A stretch of 64,000 nt of DNA from Amycolatopsis saalfeldensis. GTDB lineage: Bacteria > Actinomycetota > Actinomycetes > Mycobacteriales > Pseudonocardiaceae. Made by a program: the position numbers and the translations under genes. A model generated the notes under the pieces. The model saw nothing but the letters and a program-made list of their open reading frames with translations, was not told the DNA's origin and made no database searches. Positions 7,180 through 16,092 of the stretch are shown one piece after another. The stretch covers positions 1 through 64,000 of the forward strand of contig NZ_FOEF01000011.1 in the NCBI RefSeq assembly GCF_900110575.1. The letters are read 5' to 3'. Every line of letters begins with the position of its first letter. The stretch's first letter is position 1.

Positions 7180-10100
7180 ATGGACGAAACCGAAGAGACG
7201 CTGCGGACGCGCGTCATGTACCTCCGGTGGCAGCTCGAGGGCATGGCCCAGGCCCATCCGGATCGGGCGGAACGGCTGGCCGAGCTGGCCACGGCGTTGC
7301 TGCGGTTGTTCACGCGGACAGGGGAAATCACGGCGTTGCGCGAAGCCGTCGCGACCTGCCGGGCCGCGATCGCGCTCACTGCCGAGGATCACGGCCGTTA
7401 CGTGGGGGAACTCCGGCTGCTCCTGCAGCGGCTGTTCGAGACGACCACGGATCTCGACCCGCGAAGTCTCGAGCAGGCGCTGCGCTGGTCGCGTCCCCTG
7501 CCGGGCGAGCCGGCCGCCGGCGAGGACGCTGCTGCCGGGCTGGCCGAATTGGCGGCCGCCCTGCGAAGGGAATTCGAACAAACAGACGACCTGCCCACGT
7601 TGCGCGACGCGGTCGCCACCGCCCGGCGAGTCGTCGCGGCGGTCCGGCCGGACGATCCACGCCGCGATTCGTACCGGGCCGATCTCGCGTCGCTCCTGTG
7701 GCTTCTGTCCGGGCGTGACGGTGAGCCGGCGGCGCTGGACGAAGCCGTGGGCATCATGCGGGAGCCGGCGGAGGAGCGAGACGATCGGCTGCATCTGCTG
7801 TCCCTTGTCCTGAAACGGAAATACGAGCTGACGGGGGATGTTCGGGCGCTGCGGGAGGCGGTCGAAGTCGCTCGTTCCGCCGTCGCGTCAGGCGCGCGGG
7901 ACAAGGCGAACTTGGCCGACGCGCTGAGGATGCTGTCGGAAAGGACGAGCGATCTGGCGATGGCGCGTGAGGCAGTGAGCCTCGCGCGGGCGGCCGTGGA
8001 AGAGGTTCGGGACACCGATCCGGAATGGGCGGAGATCCAGTCCGTGCTGGCCGGCTCGATGACGAATCTGGCCGGGCGGACCGGCGATGACCGGACGATC
8101 GGCGAGGCCGTCCGAGAGGCGGGGAGAGCGGTGACCGCGACCTCGGCGTTCCATCCGGACTACCTCGCGCGGCTGAACGTCCTGCACCGCGCGTTGACCG
8201 TTCAGTACGAGAAGTCGGCGGAGCCCGCGCTGCTGGACCGGATCGTGGCGGTCGCCCGCGATCTGGCCGGGACCGCGCCCGCGGACCACCCGGACCGGGG
8301 CCGGTACCTGTCGTATCTGAGCGGTGCCTTGCGCGAGGTCTTCCTGAGCGAGCGCGAAAACAGAGTCGAAGACCTGCGGGAGTCGGTCGAGTTCGCGAGA
8401 CAGGCCGTGGCGAGCACCCCGCCGAATCACCCCGACCGCGCCGTCATCCTGTTCGGCTTCGGCGACGTGCTCAGCCTGTTTTACGCTCGGACCCGGGACA
8501 ACGCCGCGCTGCGCGATTACACCCGGGTGAATTCCGCGCTGGCGAAGATGGCCGGCACGTCCGCGGGCCGGCGCATCGCGGCGGCCCAGCGAGCCGCGAG
8601 TGCGGATCTTCGGCTCGGCCGGGTCCGGCACGCGGTGGAGATGGTCGGGCTCGCCACGGAATTGCTGCCACAGCTGGGTTTCCGGGACGTGGACCGCGCC
8701 GATCGGGAGCACCGGGTCAGTGCCGCGCACCGGCTGCCCGCGACCGCCGCCGCGGTCGCCATCGCGGCCGGCCGTCCGGGATACGCGGTCGAACTGCTCG
8801 AGCAGACGCGCGGGATCGTGTTCTCCGGGACCTTGGACACGCGCGAGGACGCTGCCGAACTGAAGCGCGTCGCGCCCGGCCTCCTGCGTGAGTTCGAGGA
8901 ACTGCGCGACCGGATCAACGACGCCGATCACGAGATCGCGGCGGCCTCGTTCGGCGAGCATTCGCGCGAACTCGCCACGCGACGCGAGGCACTCAGCCGG
9001 CAGTGGGACGGGCTTCTGGAACGGATCCGTCAGCACCGCAGCCTGGCCGGTTTCCAGCGGCCGACGCCGATCACCGAGCTCTGCCGGCACGCAAGCAGCG
9101 GCCCCATCGTCTCGGTGGTGGCCGACGAGTCACGCGCGTTCGCCTTGATCGTCCGGGACGATCCCGCGGACCCGGTTCACGTCGAGAAGCTTCCCGAAGC
9201 GGTCACGAGGGATTCCGTCCTCGAACAGGCGGAAGCCTTTCGCCGGGCGCGTTGTGTCGCGCTCGATCTGGACCAGCCCTCGCGCGCGCGGCGCGAAGCT
9301 CAACCGAGAATGCTCGAAGTCCTCGCCTGGATCTGGGAAAACATCACCGAGCCCGTGCTGCGGCGTCTCGGCCGCACCGAACCGCCGGCCCCGGGCGAGC
9401 CCTGGCCCCGGGTGTGGTGGTGCCCGGTCGGCGTGGTCACCCTGCTCCCCCTCCACGCCGCGGGCCGCCACGGTTCGGCCGAGCGCGCCGCTTCGCTGCT
9501 CGATCGGGTCGTGAGTTCCTATACGCCCAGCATTCGCGCGCTGGCCTACGCCCGCCGGGCCGGCCCGGAAGCGACCTCCGCGCTGGTCGTCAGCGTGCCG
9601 GAGGCGCCGAAGAGCCCGCCGCTCGCCGGGGCGGCCGAGGAAGTCGATCTCGTCCGCGAGTTCATCCCCACGGCGACGATCCGGCCGGCCGCCGACGCTC
9701 CGGTGCGCCGCGACACCGTGGTCGAGTTGTTGCGCGAGCACGGGATCGTCCATTTCGCCTGTCACGGCTACGCCGACCTGAACAACCCGTCCGCCAGCCG
9801 GCTGCTGCTGCCGGACCACACCACCGACCCGTTGACACTGCACGCCATCACCCGCCTGAAGCTGGACGGTGCCCGATTGGCGTATCTGTCCGCCTGCAGC
9901 ACAACCGAGACGAACCAGGAACAAGCGGACGAGGCCACGCATCTGACCGCGGCCTTCCAGCTGGCCGGCTATCGCAACGTCGTCGGCACGCTCTGGCCCA
10001 TCAACGATCAGGCGGCGCTGAAAGCGGCCCGGGCGTTCTACGAGGCGCTGACCTCAGCCGGCGCCGGGCCACCCGATCCGGACCGCGCGGCGCTGGCGTT

Positions 10101-10182
10101 GCACCACGCGGTGCGCACGATGCGAGCCTGGAAACCCGCGCTGCCCAGCCGTTGGGCGGCCTATCTCCATTCGGGCGCCTGA
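7180..10182 (+). CDS. TPR-like repeat / CHAT-domain cysteine protease
   Basis: A 1000-residue protein. Residues 1-480 carry at least seven degenerate helical repeats of about 50 residues with the core (Y/F)E.TGD...LREAV..AR.AV, as in TPR-like arrays of actinobacterial CHAT proteins. A helical linker follows (about 480-640). The C-terminal 350 residues are a CHAT (caspase HetF associated with TPR) domain, with the catalytic histidine in HFACHGYAD (His862) and the catalytic cysteine in LSACSTTE (Cys906); GTLWPINDQAA and the closing WAAYLHSG block are also typical. Both catalytic residues are intact, so proteolysis after activation is expected. It is cytoplasmic, with no signal peptide. The neighbours are two related zinc-ribbon proteins and a membrane protein. 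The CHAT assignment is firm; the pathway is not. Confidence 0.93.
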   Translation: MDETEETLRTRVMYLRWQLEGMAQAHPDRAERLAELATALLRLFTRTGEITALREAVATCRAAIALTAEDHGRYVGELRLLLQRLFETTTDLDPRSLEQALRWSRPLPGEPAAGEDAAAGLAELAAALRREFEQTDDLPTLRDAVATARRVVAAVRPDDPRRDSYRADLASLLWLLSGRDGEPAALDEAVGIMREPAEERDDRLHLLSLVLKRKYELTGDVRALREAVEVARSAVASGARDKANLADALRMLSERTSDLAMAREAVSLARAAVEEVRDTDPEWAEIQSVLAGSMTNLAGRTGDDRTIGEAVREAGRAVTATSAFHPDYLARLNVLHRALTVQYEKSAEPALLDRIVAVARDLAGTAPADHPDRGRYLSYLSGALREVFLSERENRVEDLRESVEFARQAVASTPPNHPDRAVILFGFGDVLSLFYARTRDNAALRDYTRVNSALAKMAGTSAGRRIAAAQRAASADLRLGRVRHAVEMVGLATELLPQLGFRDVDRADREHRVSAAHRLPATAAAVAIAAGRPGYAVELLEQTRGIVFSGTLDTREDAAELKRVAPGLLREFEELRDRINDADHEIAAASFGEHSRELATRREALSRQWDGLLERIRQHRSLAGFQRPTPITELCRHASSGPIVSVVADESRAFALIVRDDPADPVHVEKLPEAVTRDSVLEQAEAFRRARCVALDLDQPSRARREAQPRMLEVLAWIWENITEPVLRRLGRTEPPAPGEPWPRVWWCPVGVVTLLPLHAAGRHGSAERAASLLDRVVSSYTPSIRALAYARRAGPEATSALVVSVPEAPKSPPLAGAAEEVDLVREFIPTATIRPAADAPVRRDTVVELLREHGIVHFACHGYADLNNPSASRLLLPDHTTDPLTLHAITRLKLDGARLAYLSACSTTETNQEQADEATHLTAAFQLAGYRNVVGTLWPINDQAALKAARAFYEALTSAGAGPPDPDRAALALHHAVRTMRAWKPALPSRWAAYLHSGA

Positions 10183-10246
10183 GCGGTACCGCCTTTCGGG
10201 TTGTGCTCACGGAATCGTTCGGTGGCGTGGTCGTGCCCACGAACGG

Positions 10247-10252
10247 TATCCT
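10247..10252 (+). promoter_or_regulatory. Putative -10 element of a leaderless promoter (TATCCT)
   Basis: TATCCT ends six bases before the ATG at 10259 and no ribosome site is visible. This is the same arrangement as in front of the related gene at 4588, which suggests that both zinc-ribbon genes have their own matching promoters even though the second follows the CHAT gene by only 76 bp. Confidence 0.5.
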
Positions 10253-10258
10253 CCGGCG

Positions 10259-11284
10259 ATGGGCTTTTTCAGGCGGACCGCGCGGAATACCCCAGTCGCC
10301 AAGCAAACCGCGGCGCCGGTGAAACCGCCCAGCCCGGCGACTCCCGCCACGCCGAGGCCGACGCCGGACGGGCGCTCGGTCACCTTCTCCGACAACGCGG
10401 CGATGGAGTCCTGGAAGCAGAAAGTGGCCGAGTTCGGGCTCACGGTCGGTGGGGTGGAATTCAACGGGCAGGCCAGCTACCTGACGCTGAACGGGCCCGA
10501 TGCCGAGCGCGCGAAGGAATTCCTGCAGGGCGAATTCGTCGACCGCGAGCTGTACTACGTCGTGGTGGAAACCCCGGACGGGGTTTGGGGCGTCGACATC
10601 GAGGGGCTTTATCTGGAAAACCTGCGTCCCTGGCAGCTGGAGACCGATTCCGCGGATTGCGGGGTGCCCGCGGGCTCCATCGCCGGCCCGACGAGCGCGG
10701 TCCAGTCGGCCATGCGGGGCAGCCACAACAACTTCCTGGTCTGGGTGGGCTGCGGACGCTGCGAGCACCGGTGGATCGACGGAGTGCGCTACCAGGACAA
10801 GACCCTGGCCCGCTGCCCGAAATGCCGGGCGCGGAATCTGGTCGATTCTTCGAATATCACCATGTACGTGGTCGAGGATTCACCCCAGGCCACCAGTCCA
10901 CTGTCCACCAGCGGCAGCGGCAGCGGCAGCGAGGACCATTCGGCGGATGAAGAGCGGCGGGCAGAGGTCTCGGCTCGCTTCGCCTCGCTGATGGACGCCA
11001 ACCAGCGGCACTTCGGCGGCCTCACCGACGAGCAGAAGGCGCTGGCGACCGACTGGCGGCAACTCGACGCGATCATCGCCGGCGCGGTGACCGGCTGGGA
11101 ATCCCCGCCGGACTGGCTCGCCCGCGTCCTCGAAATCCGGAAGATCGGCCATCAGCTCAATCGCGAGGGCGGCGTCCGGCTGATGACGGAAACGATCGCG
11201 CAGGCCGAGCGGGTGAGCGAGTTCCGGTTGATCGAGGCCACCATCCCCCTGTTCTGGCAGGGCATCGGCGACTGGAAGGGCTGA
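10259..11284 (+). CDS. Zinc-ribbon protein sharing a C-terminal domain with the gene at 4588
   Basis: A 341-residue soluble protein. Residues 1-40 are a Pro/Ala/Thr-rich disordered arm. Residues 41-130 are alpha/beta (YYVVVETPDGVWGVDIEGLY). A single zinc ribbon is formed by Cys165, Cys168, Cys186 and Cys189. A Ser/Gly linker at 212-226 leads to the last 88 residues (254-341), which match the C-terminus of the protein encoded at 4588: LTDEQK, then KIGHQLNREGGVRLM, then GIGDWKG. The shared tail, the common ribbon and the placement on either side of the CHAT gene suggest paralogues within one system. No catalytic motif is visible, so the role (sensor, adaptor or cleavage target) is open. Confidence 0.72.
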   Translation: MGFFRRTARNTPVAKQTAAPVKPPSPATPATPRPTPDGRSVTFSDNAAMESWKQKVAEFGLTVGGVEFNGQASYLTLNGPDAERAKEFLQGEFVDRELYYVVVETPDGVWGVDIEGLYLENLRPWQLETDSADCGVPAGSIAGPTSAVQSAMRGSHNNFLVWVGCGRCEHRWIDGVRYQDKTLARCPKCRARNLVDSSNITMYVVEDSPQATSPLSTSGSGSGSEDHSADEERRAEVSARFASLMDANQRHFGGLTDEQKALATDWRQLDAIIAGAVTGWESPPDWLARVLEIRKIGHQLNREGGVRLMTETIAQAERVSEFRLIEATIPLFWQGIGDWKG

Positions 11285-11294
11285 GGTCCGCGGT

Positions 11295-11726
11295 TTGGCC
11301 CGCTTCCCGCACCCCACCTCCGTGGTCCGGCTGGCGGGCGCCAGCACCGAGGAGGTGCTCGGCGCGCTGAACGGGCATGCGGTTCAGCTGACGGCCCGCG
11401 ACGCGACCGACGACGAGATCGCCTCCCTGCGGGAATGCGCCGAAAAGCTGGCGGTGATCGACAACACCGACCGCACGATCGAGGATCTCAGAACGTTCAT
11501 GCGGCGGGTCGTCGGAGGCCTGCACGCGGAGCGGCTCGCCGTCGTCGAAGGCATCGAAAGTCGCTCGGCGGAGCGAGCGGCCGAGGCTGTCGACGCGCTC
11601 TCCGCGCGTACAGCCGAACTGGTCCGGTCGACGTCGCGAGCGAAGACGCTTCTGCGTTCGGACCCCGGCTACGCGCATCTGCTGATCGAAATGCTCAACG
11701 CCCGGCTCGGCTCGGTCGCGGGCTGA
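11295..11726 (+). CDS. Small helical protein of unknown function
   Basis: A 143-residue, almost entirely helical, charged protein (LRTFMRRVVGGLHAERL, RSAERAAEAVDALSARTAELV) with no membrane segment or known motif. The start is uncertain: TTG at 11295 follows the previous stop by 10 bp; an in-frame GTG at 11322 is an alternative. Neither has a strong ribosome site. It lies between the zinc-ribbon gene and the esterase gene on the same strand with gaps of 10 and 18 bp, so it is most likely cotranscribed with both. A short coiled-coil adaptor is possible. Confidence 0.6.
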   Translation: MARFPHPTSVVRLAGASTEEVLGALNGHAVQLTARDATDDEIASLRECAEKLAVIDNTDRTIEDLRTFMRRVVGGLHAERLAVVEGIESRSAERAAEAVDALSARTAELVRSTSRAKTLLRSDPGYAHLLIEMLNARLGSVAG

Positions 11727-11744
11727 ACGCAAGGGAGGACAAAC

Positions 11745-13229
11745 GTGACCCGGGTTCAGCTCGAACAAGGCGTCCTCGAAGGCAATCAGGAAGACGGTGT
11801 GTTCCGTTTCGCCGGCCTGCCTTATGCCGCGCCGCCCGTCGGCGACCTGAGGTGGGCCGCGCCTCGGCCGCCGGCTGCCTGGGCCGGCGTCCGCGACGCT
11901 ACGAACTTCGGCAACGCGGCGATCCAGACCGCGAACGATCCCCGCGCGGAACTCGGGGCGCCGCAGAGCGAAGACTGTCTCTACCTCAACGTCTGGTCCA
12001 CGAGCCTGGATCCGAGGGCCCGCCGGCCGGTCATGGTGTGGATCCACGGCGGTGGCTTCCTCGGCGGGGCCGGGTCCATGATGGACTACCACGGCGCGGC
12101 CCTTGCCCGGCGCGGCGTCACCTCGGTGTCGTTCAACTACCGGCTCGGCGCGTTCGGCTTCCTGGACCATCCGCGAGCGGGCGGGAACTTCGCCGTCCAG
12201 GACTGGGTCGCGGCACTGAACTGGGTGGCTCGCAACATCCTCGCGTTCGGCGGGGACCCGGACAACGTCACGGTCTTCGGTCAGTCCGCGGGCGCGACCG
12301 CGGGCCGGACCCTGCTCGCCACCCCCTCCGCGCAAGGGCTGTTCCACCGCGTCATCCTGCAAAGCGCGGGCTTCGAACCGGCAGCGGCCCTGCCGGACAC
12401 CGCCCGTGAACGGCTCACCGAGGCCAGCGCCCGGTTGTCCGAGCTGCTGGGCGGCGGCGACCTCGAGCGCCTCCGGCAGGCGCCGGTGGAGCAGGTTCGC
12501 CAGGCGTCGTTCCAGCTGTCGGGCACGATTCCCTCGCCTGGTCAGGTGCACACGCCGGCGAACCTGGTCTGGTGCCCGGCCGAGGACGGCGCCGTCGTGG
12601 GCACGGACCTCTCCTGCTGGCCGGCGGACATCCCGGTGCTGTTCGGCCACACCGCGGACGAGGCCCGCTACTTCATCACGCCCACCGGCCCCTTCGGCGC
12701 GCCACCGGGAACGGTGGACCCGGCCCAGCTCTACACACCCGCGACGCTGGCCAGGATGGCCACTGTCCTAAGTGGACAGAGCGCCGAGCGGATCGTGGGC
12801 TCACTGACCGGCAGCCCGTATGAGCAGCTGGCGGAACTGTTCACCACCGCCATCTGGACCGAACCGGCGCTGGCCTCCTACCGGCGGTTCGCCGAGCTGG
12901 GCCGCCGCGCCTACGCCTACCGTTTCCGGCGCGTCTCCCCCGGCAACCGCCGGACGGGCAAGCTCGCGTTCCACTGCTCGGAGATCCCCTACGTGTTCGG
13001 CCGGCTCGCCCCGGCCGAGGCCTACGACGAGGTGGATGCCCAGGTGAGCGACACCGTCGCCCACGCTTGGACGGAGTTCGCCCGCACCGGCGTGCCGAGC
13101 AGCCCCGACGGTGCCCGGTGGCCGGCCGCCACCACGGCAGCACCCCAGGTGACGGTTGTCGACGACCGGGCCCGGACCGGTCCGCTGGACGTCAGCCCGG
13201 TGACCGAACTGATCAACTCCCTCCGGTGA
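11745..13229 (+). CDS. Type-B carboxylesterase
   Basis: A 494-residue alpha/beta hydrolase of the carboxylesterase/cholinesterase family. It shows the SEDCLYLNVW block, the oxyanion loop HGGGF, the nucleophile elbow FGQSAGA (Ser181), the acid near TADEA (Glu306) and the histidine in FHCSEIPYVF (His410). The GTG start is preceded by a clear GGGAGG. There is no signal peptide, so it acts in the cytoplasm on ester or carbamate bonds of unknown substrates. It follows the CHAT-module genes on the same strand with an 18-bp gap, which suggests cotranscription, but the family is widespread and it may have no part in that module. Confidence 0.9.
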   Translation: MTRVQLEQGVLEGNQEDGVFRFAGLPYAAPPVGDLRWAAPRPPAAWAGVRDATNFGNAAIQTANDPRAELGAPQSEDCLYLNVWSTSLDPRARRPVMVWIHGGGFLGGAGSMMDYHGAALARRGVTSVSFNYRLGAFGFLDHPRAGGNFAVQDWVAALNWVARNILAFGGDPDNVTVFGQSAGATAGRTLLATPSAQGLFHRVILQSAGFEPAAALPDTARERLTEASARLSELLGGGDLERLRQAPVEQVRQASFQLSGTIPSPGQVHTPANLVWCPAEDGAVVGTDLSCWPADIPVLFGHTADEARYFITPTGPFGAPPGTVDPAQLYTPATLARMATVLSGQSAERIVGSLTGSPYEQLAELFTTAIWTEPALASYRRFAELGRRAYAYRFRRVSPGNRRTGKLAFHCSEIPYVFGRLAPAEAYDEVDAQVSDTVAHAWTEFARTGVPSSPDGARWPAATTAAPQVTVVDDRARTGPLDVSPVTELINSLR

Positions 13230-13382
13230 CCGGGCGCTCGACGGTGGCGCCCGCCGAGCACCGTTCCCTGGCGGAATGAACAAGATGGTCGGCCACGACC
13301 AAAAGCGCACCGAGGCCGAGCAGCGCCTGCTGGTCGGCGTCCTGCTCGACGCGCAGCCCCGCGGCTGAGCAACCGCCGGTCC

Positions 13383-14042
13383 TCAGCCGCCCAGCGGACC
13401 CGTGAACTGCGTGTCCGAGGTGACCTGGAGAGTGCAGACAGCGGCGGCTTTCCCGGCGGCCCAGGCCGCCGAGTCCGGGTAGAACACGGCGAGCTCGGCC
13501 GCGACCGGCGGGGTGTAATTCGCCCCGAACCTGGCCGCGCGCTTCGCCTCGCACCCGCTCTTCGCCTGCGGTTCGAGGGTGTCCTCACCCGGGTACTCGC
13601 CCTTGAGGTAGCCCTTCAGCGGCACGGTGTCGAAGACCTCGCCGTCGTGCGGGGCGGTGCAGGCGACCTTCGTCGCGTCCTCGCCGTAGCCCGGGGGCGT
13701 GTTGTAACACTCTCCGACCTTGAGTCCCACGATCGTGGGAGTCGTCCCGGTCGTCTTGGCCTTGTCGGCGATGTAGATGACGCCGATGGCCAGCCCGCCC
13801 GCCCACACCAGGCTGAGCACGATGCCGGTGATGGCCAGGCCGCGTCCCGACTGCCCGGTCCGGCCGATCTGGACCAGCGCGACGATCCCCAGGATCAGGC
13901 CGAGGATCAGCGAGAAGCCGCAGATCCCGAGAATGCCGAGGATCAGCGACGCGACCGCGAGCCCGTTCCGGCCGGTCGGCTGGACCGGGGCCTGAGCGCC
14001 GGGCATCCACTGCGGCGGGTTCGGCGGGTGCGGGTTGGACAC
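13383..14042 (-). CDS. DUF4190 / septum-formation-domain membrane protein
   Basis: A 219-residue protein. GTG at 14042 is chosen for its GGGGGAA ribosome site and because upstream residues look non-coding. Residues 1-28 are Pro/Asn-rich and disordered. Two hydrophobic helices (about 31-55, SLILGILGICGFSLILG; about 68-92) with the short QIGRTGQSGRGLAITG loop are the DUF4190 pattern. The extracytoplasmic part holds GECYNTPPGY and CTAPHDGEVF, the cysteine/PH signature of the septum-formation domain (PF13845). Such proteins are common in actinobacteria, with an unproven role at the cell envelope. It is divergent from the pseudo-TraD/HerA operon with about 90 bp between the starts. Confidence 0.82.
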   Translation of the reverse strand: MSNPHPPNPPQWMPGAQAPVQPTGRNGLAVASLILGILGICGFSLILGLILGIVALVQIGRTGQSGRGLAITGIVLSLVWAGGLAIGVIYIADKAKTTGTTPTIVGLKVGECYNTPPGYGEDATKVACTAPHDGEVFDTVPLKGYLKGEYPGEDTLEPQAKSGCEAKRAARFGANYTPPVAAELAVFYPDSAAWAAGKAAAVCTLQVTSDTQFTGPLGG

Positions 14043-14129
14043 GGTTCCCCCTGCGAGTCGGCGTCGAGCGGTCGCCATTATGGACAAGTCAGGGGGAAAG
14101 TGTCACATCCGGTCGGGTCATAAGGCACA

Positions 14130-16082
14130 ATGAGGCACCATTACGGCAGGTTGAGCACCGGAGGGGCCGTGCAGGGGCAGAACGTGGTGTTGGCCGGGCG
14201 GACGACCGAGATGTGGGAGCGGCTCTTCCAGCCGGTCGAGCGGTGGGGCTGGGAGTTCGTCAAGCCCGTGCCGGCGACGGTCAGCCCGGAGGCGAACAAC
14301 CCGCCCATCGCGGAGCAGGTGTACGCGCCGCGGGACTACCAGCTGCGGGAGAAGCGCAGCAAACGGGCCTGGATCGGGCTGATCGGCTATCTCGTGCTGG
14401 CCTTCGTGGTCGCCGTGATGGTCGCCGGGATGGCGGAGTCGGTCGCCAAGCAGGTCCCCATGGCCGTGGAGCTGTCCGGCGACATCATCCTGGGCCTCGG
14501 CGTGGTGCTGGCGATCTGGAACCTCGTCCGCACGCGGCGCCGGTTCAGCGTGATGAAACGCGACTACACCGCCCGGTACAACACCGCCGTCGAACGCTAC
14601 AACCAGGCGTACACGTCGTGGCAGCAGCGCGTCGCCGAGCACGACCGGCGTGAGGCGCAGCGGGTGGCCGAGGCGATGCGCTGGTACCCGGTGCAGCTCA
14701 CCACGCGCCCGGCCCGGGTCGACGTCTTCGGCGGCACCGAGGACGGCTGGGCGAGCTTGATCGTGACCATCGGCTCGCCGCTGCTCGCCGCCGGCTCCTC
14801 GGTGTTCCTGCTGGACTTCACCGACCTCGCGGTGGGCGACAACCTCGCCGTCGCGGCCGCGGCCAAGGGCCACGGCGTCGCCGTCCAGGAGCTGCCCCGC
14901 GACCTCGCGGAGCTCGGCATCATCGCCGACCTCGACGCGACGGAGCTGGCCGAGGTGGTCGCCGAGACCATGCACACGATGAACCGCACGCAGTTCGGCG
15001 CCGACCTGCGCGGCCTGCACACCGACCTGCTCACCGCCGTCGGCGAGCGGCTGAGCGGCCCGCCCACCTTCGCCAAGCTCGTCGCCGGGCTGCAGGTGTT
15101 CCGCCGGGTCTACGACGCGGCCTCGGACGAGACCCTCTCGGCCGAGGAGGTGCGCAAGCTCAACTCCTATGTGGACACCGTCGGCAGCACGGACCAGACG
15201 CAAAACGAGCTTCAGGCGCTCGAAGGCGAGCTGCGCGGCCTGGCCAGGGCGGAGCGCTCGTCGGAGAAGCAGACGACGGCGGGCTTCCGGGCGTTGTGGC
15301 CCGTGCGCGGGTTCTCCGTGGTCGCGACCCGGGCCAGGACCGGCCGGCACCGCCGGTTCGTCGAGCACCTCGTCTTCCACCGCACGCTGCAGGAGCTGCA
15401 CACCCGCGAAGCGACCGGCCGCGAGACGCTGATCATCGCCGGCGCCGATCAGATCGGGCTGGAATCGCTCGAAGCCATGGCACGCCAGGCGCGCCGGGCG
15501 GGGGTCCGGCTCGTCTACCTGGTCCAGCACCTGCGTGATGACATGCAGAAGCTGCTCGGCGCCGCGGGCACCGTCACGCTGCTGATGCAGATCGGCAACG
15601 GCGACGAGGCCGCGAACGCCGCGGAGTTCATCGGCCGCGGGTACAAGTTCGAGCTGTCGCAGCTCACCCTCCAGGTCGGGCGGACGCTGACCCACGGCAC
15701 GTCGTCGAGCGAGGGCGGGTCCGCGGGCTTCCAGCAGTCCCGTGGCTACACCTACGGCGGCTCGTCCGGGAGCTCGACGGGGCCCAACGGCGGGAGTTCG
15801 AACTCGGGCAGCTCGTGGAGCACCACCAACACCACGACCCAGAGCCGGGAGCGGAACTGGTCGAACACGGTCTCCGAATCCGAGGCCGACTCCCAGAACC
15901 GCGGCATGACCGCGGCCCGGGTGTACGAGTTCGAGATCGAGCCGACCGCCTTGCAGGGGCTCGCGCCCACGGCGTTCGTCATGGTCGAGAACGGGCTTTC
16001 GGGCCGGCGAGTGGTGACCGGCGACTGCAATCCGGGCACCGTGCTGCTCGACCGGGTCGCCGAACGCCCGCGCCTCGGCTGA
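14130..16082 (+). CDS. Membrane protein with degenerate VirD4/TraD-like NTPase fold
   Basis: A 650-residue protein. Two transmembrane helices lie at about residues 79-104 and 115-133, then a coiled basic helix with RYNTAVERYNQAYTSW. From residue 190 the order of elements follows coupling-type ATPases: a P-loop position that reads GGTEDGWAS (201-209), with the catalytic lysine replaced by Trp207; then SSVFLLDFTDLAVG; and a Walker-B-like strand TLIIAGADQ (433-441) followed by RQARRAGVRLVYLVQHLRD, which resembles TraD-type proteins. A Ser/Thr/Gly-rich linker (about 530-590) and a compact C-terminus close the protein. It should bind, not hydrolyse, nucleotide, and probably assembles with the intact ATPase encoded 10 bp downstream. 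The start is uncertain: GTG at 14169, after GGAGGGG, is the main alternative. Confidence 0.7.
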   Translation: MRHHYGRLSTGGAVQGQNVVLAGRTTEMWERLFQPVERWGWEFVKPVPATVSPEANNPPIAEQVYAPRDYQLREKRSKRAWIGLIGYLVLAFVVAVMVAGMAESVAKQVPMAVELSGDIILGLGVVLAIWNLVRTRRRFSVMKRDYTARYNTAVERYNQAYTSWQQRVAEHDRREAQRVAEAMRWYPVQLTTRPARVDVFGGTEDGWASLIVTIGSPLLAAGSSVFLLDFTDLAVGDNLAVAAAAKGHGVAVQELPRDLAELGIIADLDATELAEVVAETMHTMNRTQFGADLRGLHTDLLTAVGERLSGPPTFAKLVAGLQVFRRVYDAASDETLSAEEVRKLNSYVDTVGSTDQTQNELQALEGELRGLARAERSSEKQTTAGFRALWPVRGFSVVATRARTGRHRRFVEHLVFHRTLQELHTREATGRETLIIAGADQIGLESLEAMARQARRAGVRLVYLVQHLRDDMQKLLGAAGTVTLLMQIGNGDEAANAAEFIGRGYKFELSQLTLQVGRTLTHGTSSSEGGSAGFQQSRGYTYGGSSGSSTGPNGGSSNSGSSWSTTNTTTQSRERNWSNTVSESEADSQNRGMTAARVYEFEIEPTALQGLAPTAFVMVENGLSGRRVVTGDCNPGTVLLDRVAERPRLG

Positions 16083-16092
16083 GGCGCCCGCC

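Noticed and set aside
13276..13368. Short plus-strand frame MNKMVGHDQ... of 30 codons between the esterase and the septum-formation gene
   Set aside because: It has no recognisable domain or ribosome site and is too short to support; it might be a gene remnant but nothing proves it.
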